From Roseivirga sp. UBA6061 (GTDB taxonomy: Bacteria; Bacteroidota; Bacteroidia; Cytophagales; Cyclobacteriaceae), in NCBI GenBank assembly GCA_002427745.1, contig DIYF01000010.1, forward strand, positions 1 through 39,120: DNA of 39,120 bases, written 5' to 3'. The position numbers and the translations under genes are program-made. The notes under the pieces were generated by a model. The model ran no database searches, was not told where the DNA came from, and saw only the letters and a list, made by a program, of their open reading frames with translations. Positions 8,929 to 17,758 of this stretch are shown here, one piece after another (position 1 is the first letter of the stretch; each line of letters begins with the position of its first letter).

Positions 8929-9691
8929 CTTAACAGGGAAAAACGCTTTAATTACCGGAGCTGGCAGTGGCATAGGCCGGTCTATTGCCAAAACTTTTGC
9001 CGAAGCCGGTGCTTTTGTACATGCCCTGGAACTCAATGCAGAGGCCGGTGCCTCAGTGGTGGCCGAAATTACTGAGGCTGGAGGGCTGGCAGAGCATCAT
9101 ACCTGTGATGTGACCAGTCAGGTCAGCGTAAGGTCAGTAGCAGATAGCATTGCCGGTGCAGGCAACATTGATATCCTCGTCAATAATGCCGGAATAGCCC
9201 ATGTAGGAAATCTCGAAGGTACCAGCGAAGAAGACCTCGATCGCATATACTCAGTAAATGTCAAAGGAGTATACAATGGCATGTTTGCCTGCATTCGTCA
9301 TATGAAAAAGCGCGGTGGTGTGATCCTGAACCTGGCTTCTGTTGCCTCCTCAGTCGGGATTACAGATCGCTTTGCCTACTCTATGAGTAAAGGAGCCGTA
9401 TTGACCATGACATTGTCGGTGGCCAAGGACTATTTGGGCGACAATATCCGCTGCAACTGCATTTCACCCGGACGTGTTCACACACCCTTTGTGGATGGCT
9501 TTATTGCCAAAAACTATCCGGGAAAAGAAGAAGAAATGTTCGAAAAGCTGTCGGCTACTCAACCGATTGGCAGAATGGGTAAGCCGGAAGAAATTGCCGA
9601 CCTCGCACTGTTTTTATGCTCTGATCAGGCAGCTTTTATCACAGGAACCGATTATCCGATTGACGGAGGTTTTATAAAACTCAACACCTAA
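8915..9691 (+). CDS. SDR dehydrogenase, probably 2-keto-3-deoxy-L-fuconate dehydrogenase
   Basis: This is a classical 258-residue short-chain dehydrogenase with TGAGSGIG (14-21), NNAG (90-93), catalytic S142, Y155 and K159, and a C-terminal GTDYPIDGG. Placed between fuconate dehydratase and an FAH-family hydrolase, the known pathway predicts NAD-dependent oxidation of 2-keto-3-deoxy-L-fuconate at C4 to the 2,4-diketo acid. SDRs can also act as L-fucose dehydrogenase, and position alone cannot exclude that. The start overlaps fucD, implying translational coupling. Confidence 0.85.
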   Translation: MEKFSLTGKNALITGAGSGIGRSIAKTFAEAGAFVHALELNAEAGASVVAEITEAGGLAEHHTCDVTSQVSVRSVADSIAGAGNIDILVNNAGIAHVGNLEGTSEEDLDRIYSVNVKGVYNGMFACIRHMKKRGGVILNLASVASSVGITDRFAYSMSKGAVLTMTLSVAKDYLGDNIRCNCISPGRVHTPFVDGFIAKNYPGKEEEMFEKLSATQPIGRMGKPEEIADLALFLCSDQAAFITGTDYPIDGGFIKLNT

Positions 9692-9692
9692 G

Positions 9693-10547
9693 ATGAAATT
9701 AATCCGATTTGGACAACCGGGAGAAGAAAGACCCGGAATCATCAATAAGAAAGGCATCAAGCTCGATGTAAGCGCCTTTGGCGAAGACTATAATGAAGCA
9801 TTTTTTGAAAGTCGTGGAATCAGTCGTCTGATTACCTGGCTTTCGGCCAATATTGATAATTGCCCGGTAATCGCTGAAAGTGAAAGACTGGGAGCACCTG
9901 TTGCCAGGCCTTCCAAGATTGTTTGTATTGGCCTGAATTACGCCAGCCACGCCAAAGAGAGCGGGATGGACTTGCCGAAAGAGCCGGTATTATTTTTTAA
10001 ATCCACCACTGCTGTCTGCGGGCCAAACGATGATGTGATCATTCCCAGAAACAGTGTAAAAACAGATTGGGAGGTAGAACTGGCCGTAGTGATAGGGAAA
10101 AGAGCCTCTTATATTTCAGAAGAGGAGGCGATGGATCATGTGGCAGGCTATACCATTCACAACGATGTAAGTGAGCGGGAATTCCAGCTGGAAAGAGAAG
10201 GGCAATGGGTAAAGGGAAAGAGCAATGACACCTTCGCCCCTCTGGGGCCCTGGCTGGTAACCTCAGATGAGGTGAAAGATCCGCACAACCTGAACCTGTG
10301 GCTGAAGCTTAACGGGGAGACCATGCAGGACAGCAATACCTCCGATCTGGTGTTCAAAATCCCGAAATTGATCAGCTATACAAGCCAGTTCATGACCCTG
10401 CTTCCCGGTGATATTATTTCTACCGGAACTCCGTTTGGAGTAGGGCTTGGATTGAATCCCCAGCGCTATTTGGTGCCCGGAGATATAATGGAATTAGGTA
10501 TTGACGGTTTGGGAGTCTCCAGGCAGAAAGCGGCAGGTTACGAGTGA
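9693..10547 (+). CDS. FAH-family hydrolase, probable 2,4-diketo-3-deoxy-L-fuconate hydrolase
   Basis: This is a 284-residue fumarylacetoacetate-hydrolase-fold protein. It has KIVCIGLNYASHAKE (75-89), metal ligands E127 and E129 (DWEVELAVVIGK) and D158 (NDVSERE), and a K176-GKSNDTFAPLGP segment. In the non-phosphorylating fucose pathway this family cleaves the 2,4-diketo acid to pyruvate and lactate. It starts 1 bp after the SDR stop and its own stop overlaps the next start. Assignment rests on family plus operon. Confidence 0.88.
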   Translation: MKLIRFGQPGEERPGIINKKGIKLDVSAFGEDYNEAFFESRGISRLITWLSANIDNCPVIAESERLGAPVARPSKIVCIGLNYASHAKESGMDLPKEPVLFFKSTTAVCGPNDDVIIPRNSVKTDWEVELAVVIGKRASYISEEEAMDHVAGYTIHNDVSEREFQLEREGQWVKGKSNDTFAPLGPWLVTSDEVKDPHNLNLWLKLNGETMQDSNTSDLVFKIPKLISYTSQFMTLLPGDIISTGTPFGVGLGLNPQRYLVPGDIMELGIDGLGVSRQKAAGYE

Positions 10548-11374
10548 AATTAGATACACATCAGCACTTTTGGCATTATGACCCGGTAAGGGACAGCTGG
10601 ATTAACGACAGCATGACAGTCCTGAAAGCTGACTTTTTACCTGTGGATTTTAAAAATGAGATTGTTTGTTGTGCCATTGATGGCTGTGTGGCTGTACAGG
10701 CCGATCAGTCTGAGGAAGAAACCTGTTTTCTGCTAAAACTGGCTGGTGAGAACCCGATAATCAAGGGAGTTGTGGGGTGGGTAGACCTGAAGGCCGATAA
10801 TGTTGCCGAAAGACTGGCATACTTTTCCGAAAATCCACTGTTTAAAGGAGTCCGCCATATCGTTCAGGCAGAACCAGATGACACTTTTATGCTGCAACCG
10901 GATTTTAAAAGAGGTATTTCAGCATTGTCTCAATTCGATTTGACCTATGATTTATTAATTCGGTCAGATCAACTGGCTATGGCTACCAGACTGGTCAGGT
11001 GTTTTCCTGATCAGCCCTTTGTTCTGGATCATATTGCCAAGCCTCTCATTAAAGATCAGATCATGTCTCCCTGGAAAGATCAGATCAGCGAGTTGGCAGG
11101 GGAACCCAATGTACACTGCAAGGTCTCGGGTCTGGTAACCGAGGCAGACTGGCATGCCTGGAAGCCTGAAGATATCTATCCCTATCTGGATGTGGTGTTT
11201 GAAGCTTTTGGTACTGACCGGCTCATGTTCGGTTCTGACTGGCCGGTATGTCAACTGGCTGGCGGCTATGAGATTATACACGAATTGTTGGAGAGTTATC
11301 TCGAGCCTTTTTCGAATGAGGACAAAAACAAAATTTGGGGGAATAACGCGCTTAAATTCTATAAATTGGAGTAG
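10544..11374 (+). CDS. amidohydrolase-2 family lactonase, probable L-fucono-1,5-lactonase
   Basis: The 276-residue TIM-barrel metal hydrolase has an N-terminal HxH (H6, H8 in DTHQHFW), VLDHIAKP in the middle and MFGSDWPV near the C-terminus, as in the COG3618 fuconolactonase group. The start codon is GTG at 10544, which overlaps the previous stop (GTGA). It would hydrolyse L-fuconolactone to L-fuconate, feeding fucD. There is no signal peptide, so it acts in the cytoplasm. The presence of a lactonase implies that a sugar dehydrogenase makes the lactone. Confidence 0.87.
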   Translation: MKLDTHQHFWHYDPVRDSWINDSMTVLKADFLPVDFKNEIVCCAIDGCVAVQADQSEEETCFLLKLAGENPIIKGVVGWVDLKADNVAERLAYFSENPLFKGVRHIVQAEPDDTFMLQPDFKRGISALSQFDLTYDLLIRSDQLAMATRLVRCFPDQPFVLDHIAKPLIKDQIMSPWKDQISELAGEPNVHCKVSGLVTEADWHAWKPEDIYPYLDVVFEAFGTDRLMFGSDWPVCQLAGGYEIIHELLESYLEPFSNEDKNKIWGNNALKFYKLE

Positions 11375-11395
11375 ACTTTTTTAATCAACCTCCCC

Positions 11396-14300
11396 ATGTC
11401 TTACAACTCCATCAAAACCTTTTTAATACTCACTATTGCGCTGCTCTTTTTTGGCTGTGGCACCACCAAAGAAAAAAAGCTTCTTATTTTTTCAAAAACT
11501 GCAGGATATCACCATAATTCTATTGATGCGGGAATCGTGGCCATTTCTAAGCTGGCTGCAGAAAATAACATTAAAATAGATACCACTACAGATGCAAGTC
11601 TTTTCACAGAAGCCAATCTGGCCCAATACAGTGCTATCATTTTTTTGAGTACTACCGGAGATATTTTTGACCACTATCAGCAGGCAGAATTTGAGCGTTA
11701 TATCCAGGCAGGTGGTGGTTTTGTCGGTATACATGCTGCAGCCGATACAGAATATGACTGGCCCTGGTATAACGAGCTGGTAGGGGCTTATTTTCTAAGC
11801 CACCCTCATCAACAGAAAGCCAAAATGGATGTTTTAGATCGAAGTCATCCATCGACAAAACACCTGTCTGAAACCTGGGAGCACTTTGACGAGTGGTACA
11901 ATTACAAAAGTATGGTAGACGGGCCGAAGGTGCTTATGAATCTGGATGAATCCAGCTATGAGGGAGGCCAGAACGGAGCCAATCATCCCATCGCCTGGTA
12001 TCGTGAATTTGACGGAGGTCGGGCATTCTATACAGGTTTGGGCCATACCGATGAAGCTTTTTCCGATGAACTTTTCCTGAAACACATCTGGGGTGGTATT
12101 GAATATGCCATAGGAGACAATGAGCGGGATTTTAGTAAGGCAACTACCCGGAAAGTCCCGGAGGCCAATCGCTTTGTCAGAGAAGTACTGGCTTTCAATC
12201 TCAACGAGCCTATGGAACTGGATTATCTGCCCGGGAACAAGATTCTTTTTATTGAGCGTGGCGGAGACTTAAAGTTGTATGACCTGATTGTAGGAGAGCT
12301 CTATGATGCCGGCCATGTAGATGTGAAATACATTGCAGAAGACGGTCTGCTGGGCCTTGCTGTAGACCCGGATTATGCCGAAAACCATTGGATTTACCTC
12401 TTCTATTCAGCCAAAGTCAAAGGCAAGCTCCAAAGGCTGTCCCGGTTTAGTTTTAAGGAAGGCCAGATCGACCTCGATTCCGAAATCGTTATGATGGAAT
12501 TTCCATCTACGCATGACTGCTGCCATTCAGGAGGCTCTCTGGAGTTCGATGCACAGGGTAATCTCTATTTGTCTACCGGAGATAATACAAATCCCTTCGA
12601 GTCAGATGGCTTTTCCCCCAGCGATGAAGGGCCTGGCAGATCAGTCTGGGATGCCCAGAAGTCAAGTGCCAACACCAATGACCTGAGAGGAAAGATCTTG
12701 CGCATCAAGCCTGAAGCAGATGGTAGCTACTCTATCCCTTCCGGGAACCTCTTTGAAGATGATGACCCCAAAACAAGACCCGAGATCTACACCATGGGGC
12801 TGCGGAACCCCTTCAGAATTTCAATCGATCAGAGAACAGGAATTCTCTACTGGGGAGATGTAGGACCCGATGCCGGCAAGGATGGCCCACAGCGGGGGCC
12901 GAAGGGGCATGATGAGATTAATCAGGCAAAAGAGCCCGGTAACTGGGGCTGGCCATATACCCGGGGCAATAACAAACCTTACTGGGATTATGACTTCGTA
13001 AACAAAAAGTCGATCAGGCCTTTTGATCCGCAAAACCTGGTAAATAACTCACCCAATAACACGGGTATAGAAAATCTACCTCCCGCACAGGAATCATTTA
13101 TCTGGTATGGCTATGATGCCTCTGAAGAGTTCCCCTGGCTGGGTGAAGGAGGCAGAACAGCCATGGCAGGCCCTGTATTCAATAAAGAGCTTTATGCAGG
13201 TTCCACCAGCCGTTTCCCCGATTACTTTGATGGGAAACTTATCATTTACGAGTGGATGAGAGACTGGATGTTTCTGGTCACTATGGACGAAAACCATGAC
13301 TATGTTAAAGCCGAGCCTTTCCTGGGCAATGAAGAGTTTCACAATCCCATGGACATGGTCTTCGGAGAAGACGGAAGCCTTTATATCCTTGAGTACGGTG
13401 AAAGCTGGAACACCAGGAATATGGATGCCCAACTTAATCGTATCAGTTTTGTATCGGGCAACCGGGCACCCACGGCCCGAATTACCGCTGACAAATCCGT
13501 AGGGGCGGCCCCTCTTACGGTCAGCTTCTCAGGAGAAGGCTCTGTAGACCTGGAGGGTGACCCGATGAAGTATATCTGGAGTTTTGGTGAGGCTGGTAGC
13601 AGTACTGAGATTAACCCCACTATGACCTTTGAAAAAGCCGGAACTTACGAGACCACCCTGACCGTCAGAGACTCGAAAGGGCTCACTGATCAGACTTCTT
13701 TTTCTATTGTGGTGGGCAATGCTCCACCCGAGATTTCGGTCAGTTTTGACTCCGAGAATGTCTTCTACAATGGCAAGGGTAAGCTTGGTTACAAGGTGAC
13801 TGTACAGGACATTGAGGATGGTACCATCGCTGATGGAGGCATTGCGGCAGATGCCGTAGAGGTAGTGCTGGACTTTATTCCCGAGGTCAATCCGCGCCAG
13901 GAAATTGAGCAGGGGCATAAGATTGAGATTATTTCCAATGGCAGAAAGTATATGGACAACTCCGACTGTATGGCCTGTCATGCCGTGGATAGAAAAGTCA
14001 ATGGCCCGTCTTATGAAGAAATCGCTGAAAAATACACTGAGGAGCATCAGGACTATCTGAAGAACAAGATCAAAAACGGTGGCTCAGGCGTATGGGGAGA
14101 AACTCCTATGGCGGCCCATCCACAGCTTACGGATAATGAGCTGGAAGAAATCGTCAAATACATCCTGTCATTAAAAAAGACAGACAAAGACCTGCTTGCA
14201 CTGGAAGGTACTCTGGACTTTGATCAGCACAAATCAGATAATGTCTCAGGTATGTACATACTGAGTGCAAGCTATCAGGATCGTGGTAATGGAGAAGCGG

Positions 14301-14743
14301 CCCCGCTTTCATCTACAGCACAGTATACGTTCAGGGCAGGAGTACTTCAGCCGGAAAATGCTGATGAATCACACGAAGGGAATACGGTCTGGCAGGCGAT
14401 GGGAGCTGATGTGGTGGGCAATATCAAAGACGGGCATGACTTCGCCTTCAACGATGTACTTTTTGATGGCCTGGAGTCTATCACTTTCAGAGGACTGTAT
14501 AACGAAGGTTATCGCTACGGAGGAACGGTCGAAGTATGGAGGGGAGGCCCTGATCAGCAACTGCTTGGTTCTACCACCATCGATTATCTGAATTCAGAGA
14601 AGCAGGCTTTCAAAGAACACCTCATTCGCTTAAAAAAGACAGACGGCAGAGGTAAGCTCTATGTGCGATTTGTGAATCAAGCTGATCCGGATCAGTATAT
14701 CGCCAATGCCGACCGTCTGTTGCTCAATTACAGTAAACGCTAA
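11396..14743 (+). CDS. lipoprotein: ThuA + glucose/sorbosone dehydrogenase + PKD + cytochrome c + CBM6-like
   Basis: This 1115-residue protein has a lipoprotein signal ending in FFGC (C21). Domains in order are: a ThuA-like class I amidotransferase-fold domain (about 28-240); a six-bladed PQQ-type sorbosone dehydrogenase propeller (about 255-690; GLLGLAVDPDY, LRGKILRI, TMGLRNPFR); a PKD domain (690-775); a monohaem cytochrome c (CMACH at 858-862, possible axial Met905); and a CBM6-like domain (about 970-1115). It is 21 bp after the lactonase gene. The propeller family oxidises aldoses to lactones, and the haem domain could take the electrons. A periplasmic fucose or fuco-oligosaccharide dehydrogenase role is inferred. 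Similar fusions are common in Bacteroidota and mostly uncharacterised. Confidence 0.88.
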   Translation: MSYNSIKTFLILTIALLFFGCGTTKEKKLLIFSKTAGYHHNSIDAGIVAISKLAAENNIKIDTTTDASLFTEANLAQYSAIIFLSTTGDIFDHYQQAEFERYIQAGGGFVGIHAAADTEYDWPWYNELVGAYFLSHPHQQKAKMDVLDRSHPSTKHLSETWEHFDEWYNYKSMVDGPKVLMNLDESSYEGGQNGANHPIAWYREFDGGRAFYTGLGHTDEAFSDELFLKHIWGGIEYAIGDNERDFSKATTRKVPEANRFVREVLAFNLNEPMELDYLPGNKILFIERGGDLKLYDLIVGELYDAGHVDVKYIAEDGLLGLAVDPDYAENHWIYLFYSAKVKGKLQRLSRFSFKEGQIDLDSEIVMMEFPSTHDCCHSGGSLEFDAQGNLYLSTGDNTNPFESDGFSPSDEGPGRSVWDAQKSSANTNDLRGKILRIKPEADGSYSIPSGNLFEDDDPKTRPEIYTMGLRNPFRISIDQRTGILYWGDVGPDAGKDGPQRGPKGHDEINQAKEPGNWGWPYTRGNNKPYWDYDFVNKKSIRPFDPQNLVNNSPNNTGIENLPPAQESFIWYGYDASEEFPWLGEGGRTAMAGPVFNKELYAGSTSRFPDYFDGKLIIYEWMRDWMFLVTMDENHDYVKAEPFLGNEEFHNPMDMVFGEDGSLYILEYGESWNTRNMDAQLNRISFVSGNRAPTARITADKSVGAAPLTVSFSGEGSVDLEGDPMKYIWSFGEAGSSTEINPTMTFEKAGTYETTLTVRDSKGLTDQTSFSIVVGNAPPEISVSFDSENVFYNGKGKLGYKVTVQDIEDGTIADGGIAADAVEVVLDFIPEVNPRQEIEQGHKIEIISNGRKYMDNSDCMACHAVDRKVNGPSYEEIAEKYTEEHQDYLKNKIKNGGSGVWGETPMAAHPQLTDNELEEIVKYILSLKKTDKDLLALEGTLDFDQHKSDNVSGMYILSASYQDRGNGEAAPLSSTAQYTFRAGVLQPENADESHEGNTVWQAMGADVVGNIKDGHDFAFNDVLFDGLESITFRGLYNEGYRYGGTVEVWRGGPDQQLLGSTTIDYLNSEKQAFKEHLIRLKKTDGRGKLYVRFVNQADPDQYIANADRLLLNYSKR

Positions 14744-14753
14744 AACTAAACTT

Positions 14754-16235
14754 ATGAAAAATTGCCTGTTCACTATAGTCGGAGTTCTCTTGTTAAACTT
14801 TAGCGGATGGTCCCAGGCAATTCATGAAGACGAACGCTATGTTCCGGAAACCGACCCCCTGGTACTTGAAAAACTGAAGCAATGGCAGGGACTGAAGTTC
14901 GGCCTGCTGATGCACTGGGGAGCTTACAGCCAATGGGGTATCGTGGAGTCCTGGTCGCTGTGCCCTGAAGAGTATGGCTGGTGTGTGAGAACAAAAGGCT
15001 CGGATCCTGATAACTACTTTACCTATAAGCAGGAGTACGAAAATCTGGCCCTTACTTTCAATCCGGTCAACTTTAATCCTGAGAAATGGGCCAAAGCTGC
15101 CAAAGCTGCCGGTATGAAGTATGTGGTATTCACTACCAAGCATCATGACGGATTCAGTATGTTCGACTCGAAATACACCGACTACAAAATCAACGGTAGT
15201 AAGAGCATTTTCAGGAATCATCCCAAAGCCAATGTAACCAGAGAGATTTTTAACGCTTTCAGGGCAGAAGGGCTATGGGCCGGTGCCTATTTCTCTAAAC
15301 CCGACTGGCACTCTGAATACTACTGGGACCCGAAGTACCCGCCAAGAGATCGCAATGTAAACTATGAACCCGAAGCCAATCCGGAACGATGGCAGCAATT
15401 CACCGATTTCACGCACAATCAGATCCTGGAACTTCTCACCGACTATGGTAAAGTAGATATTCTCTGGCTGGATGGTGGTTGGGTAGCCAAAACCCCGAAG
15501 GGCCGGATTACCGACTGGTACCGTGGACAGCTGGGAGAACAGAACACCAATGGTTATCTCAAACACCGTATTGTCAATCAGGACATCAAGATGGATGAGC
15601 TGGTAGTCAAAGCCCGGGAAAAACAACCCGGACTTATCGTAGTCGACAGGGCTGTCTATGGTAAAAACCAGAACTATCTGACCCCGGAAAACCGGGTTCC
15701 CGAGAAGGCCCTGCCTTACCCATGGGAATCCTGTATTATTTCAGGAGGAGGTTGGTCGCATACATTTGGTGCCCGGTATATGAGTGGCTACCAGGGAGTA
15801 CAGATGTTGGTAGACATTGTCGCCAAAGGGGGCAATCTCCTTTTAAATATAGCTCCCGGTCCTGACGGTACCTGGCAGCAAGGAGCTTATGACCTGCTTC
15901 AGGAATATGCGGATTGGATGGAGGTGAATGCCGAAGCCATCTATGAGACCCATGCCATTGCTCCTTACAAAGAAGGGAAAGTAGCCATGACCCAAAAGGA
16001 AGATGGCACCACCTACTTCTTTTATATGGCAGATGAGAAGGAGACTACGATGCCACGGGAAATCAGGGTGAAATCTCTACAGCCTGCTGACGGAGCAAAG
16101 GTGAGCCTGCTGGGTGGGGGAAATCTCAGATGGAAAAAAGACGGTGATGGTTTTGTGGTAACCATTCCTGAAAAGTGGAGAAAAAATCCTCCCTCAAATT
16201 ATGTATGGACCCTGAAAGTGACCGGGCTCAGATGA
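14754..16235 (+). CDS. GH29 alpha-L-fucosidase, secreted
   Basis: The 493-residue protein has a type I signal peptide (about 1-22) and a GH29 catalytic barrel. It shows GLLMHWGAYS (51-60), TTKHHDGFSMFDS (127-139) and nucleophile Asp240 in ILWLDGGW. The frame extends to 14706, but ATG 14754 gives the signal peptide and follows the previous stop by 10 bp. GH29 enzymes release alpha-L-fucose with retention. A Cys-containing insert (WSLCPEEYGWC) lies in the loop after the first strand. No accessory carbohydrate-binding module is obvious beyond the usual C-terminal beta-sandwich. The stop overlaps the next start (ATGA). Confidence 0.95.
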   Translation: MKNCLFTIVGVLLLNFSGWSQAIHEDERYVPETDPLVLEKLKQWQGLKFGLLMHWGAYSQWGIVESWSLCPEEYGWCVRTKGSDPDNYFTYKQEYENLALTFNPVNFNPEKWAKAAKAAGMKYVVFTTKHHDGFSMFDSKYTDYKINGSKSIFRNHPKANVTREIFNAFRAEGLWAGAYFSKPDWHSEYYWDPKYPPRDRNVNYEPEANPERWQQFTDFTHNQILELLTDYGKVDILWLDGGWVAKTPKGRITDWYRGQLGEQNTNGYLKHRIVNQDIKMDELVVKAREKQPGLIVVDRAVYGKNQNYLTPENRVPEKALPYPWESCIISGGGWSHTFGARYMSGYQGVQMLVDIVAKGGNLLLNIAPGPDGTWQQGAYDLLQEYADWMEVNAEAIYETHAIAPYKEGKVAMTQKEDGTTYFFYMADEKETTMPREIRVKSLQPADGAKVSLLGGGNLRWKKDGDGFVVTIPEKWRKNPPSNYVWTLKVTGLR

Positions 16236-17758
16236 AATGGTTCCAATCGCTCATATTGATCGTCCTCCTTACCTGTTCCTGTACTCAGAAAGAGCCTGAA
16301 AGGCCGAATATCATTGTTTTTCTGGTAGATGACATGGGCTGGCAGGACACCTCTGTGCCATTTTGGGACAAACCCACTCCATTCAACAGCCTCTATCAAA
16401 CACCCAACATGGAGCGTCTGGCGGCAGAGGGCATGAAGTTTACACAGGCCTATGCCACCTCTGTATGTTCTCCAACACGCATCAGTCTGATGACCGGGAT
16501 GAATGCGGCACATCACAGAGTCACAAACTGGACACTGAGAAAAGATCAGCAGCCGGTGGCAGATGATGACCTGCTGGCTCAGCCCGCCTGGAATGTCAAT
16601 GGTATGAGTCCTGTGCCTGGTATTGCCAATACCATCCATGCTACCCCTTTACCTCAATTGCTACATGATACGGGTTACTTTACGATTCACAGTGGTAAGG
16701 CCCATTTGGGGGCTATTGGTACACCTGCTGCCAACCCCTTAAACCTGGGGTTCGACATCAATATTGCCGGGCATGCGGCTGGCGCTCCGGGTAGCTATTA
16801 TGGCACTGAAGCCTTTGGTAACAATGATCCCAATCGTTCTGTATGGGCCGTACCCGGCCTCGAAAAATATCATGGTAAAGACATCTATCTGTCCGAAGCG
16901 ATCACCCTTGAGGCGGTGGAGGCTATGCAGAAAGCGATCGATCAGGATCAGCCTTTTTTCCTCTACATGGCCCACTATGCAGTACATACCCCTATTCAGG
17001 GAGATGACCGCTTTGTTCAGAAATATCTGGATCAGGGAATGCTGCCCACTGAGGCCAGGTACGCTTCTATGGTTGAGGGGATGGATAAGAGCCTGGGAGA
17101 TATCATGACTTTTCTGGATGCCAGGGGGATAGATGAGAACACAGTCATCCTCTTTATGTCAGATAATGGAGGTTTGAGCGCTGTGGCAAGGGGAGGAGAG
17201 AAACACACCCATAACAAGCCCTTGAGTAGCGGAAAAGGCTCTGCTCATGAAGGAGGCATCCGGGAACCTATGATTGTGAAGTGGCCCGGCAAGACGATGC
17301 CCAACAGTTCGGCAGAAGACTATCTGATCATTGAAGATTTTTTCCCTTCCATTCTGGAAATGGCATCTGTGAAAGATTACCAAACGGTTCAGCCTGTTGA
17401 CGGACAGAGCTTTGTATCTATACTGACCGGCACAGAAAGAGCATCTTACAAGGAGAGACCTCTTTTCTGGCATTACCCAAATCGCTGGGGGCCTAAGGGA
17501 CCAGGTATTGCTTCTACCAGTACCGTCAGGCTTGGTGACTGGAAACTGATCTACTATCATGCCGACCGGAGCTTTGAGCTCTTCAATCTCACTGAAGATA
17601 TCGGGGAGACTACCAATCGTGCTGTTGATGAGCCCGAAAAACTGAAAGAACTGGCTTCAGTATTGACTCAGCATTTGAAAGAGGTACAAGCCCAGATGCC
17701 CACAGATAAGGCCACTGGTAAGCTTGTAGAATATCCACTTGAAATACTTCAACCATGA
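16232..17758 (+). CDS. S1-family sulfatase, lipoprotein
   Basis: The 508-residue FGly-dependent sulfatase has a lipoprotein-like signal (LLTCSC, Cys15 or 17). It has the N-terminal metal-binding VDDMGWQD and the maturation motif CSPTR (C79), so the nucleophile would be formylglycine. HSGKAHLG and SDNGG complete the family pattern. ATG 16232 is chosen because it overlaps the GH29 stop and yields the signal; the frame is open to 16175. In context it probably removes sulfate from fucose residues. The S1 subfamily and regiochemistry cannot be read by eye. Confidence 0.93.
   Translation: MKWFQSLILIVLLTCSCTQKEPERPNIIVFLVDDMGWQDTSVPFWDKPTPFNSLYQTPNMERLAAEGMKFTQAYATSVCSPTRISLMTGMNAAHHRVTNWTLRKDQQPVADDDLLAQPAWNVNGMSPVPGIANTIHATPLPQLLHDTGYFTIHSGKAHLGAIGTPAANPLNLGFDINIAGHAAGAPGSYYGTEAFGNNDPNRSVWAVPGLEKYHGKDIYLSEAITLEAVEAMQKAIDQDQPFFLYMAHYAVHTPIQGDDRFVQKYLDQGMLPTEARYASMVEGMDKSLGDIMTFLDARGIDENTVILFMSDNGGLSAVARGGEKHTHNKPLSSGKGSAHEGGIREPMIVKWPGKTMPNSSAEDYLIIEDFFPSILEMASVKDYQTVQPVDGQSFVSILTGTERASYKERPLFWHYPNRWGPKGPGIASTSTVRLGDWKLIYYHADRSFELFNLTEDIGETTNRAVDEPEKLKELASVLTQHLKEVQAQMPTDKATGKLVEYPLEILQP

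Noticed and set aside
8915..9691. SDR as the L-fucose dehydrogenase of the pathway
   Set aside because: Possible, but the pathway otherwise lacks the ketodeoxyfuconate dehydrogenase step, and the gene sits between dehydratase and diketo-acid hydrolase, so that role was preferred.
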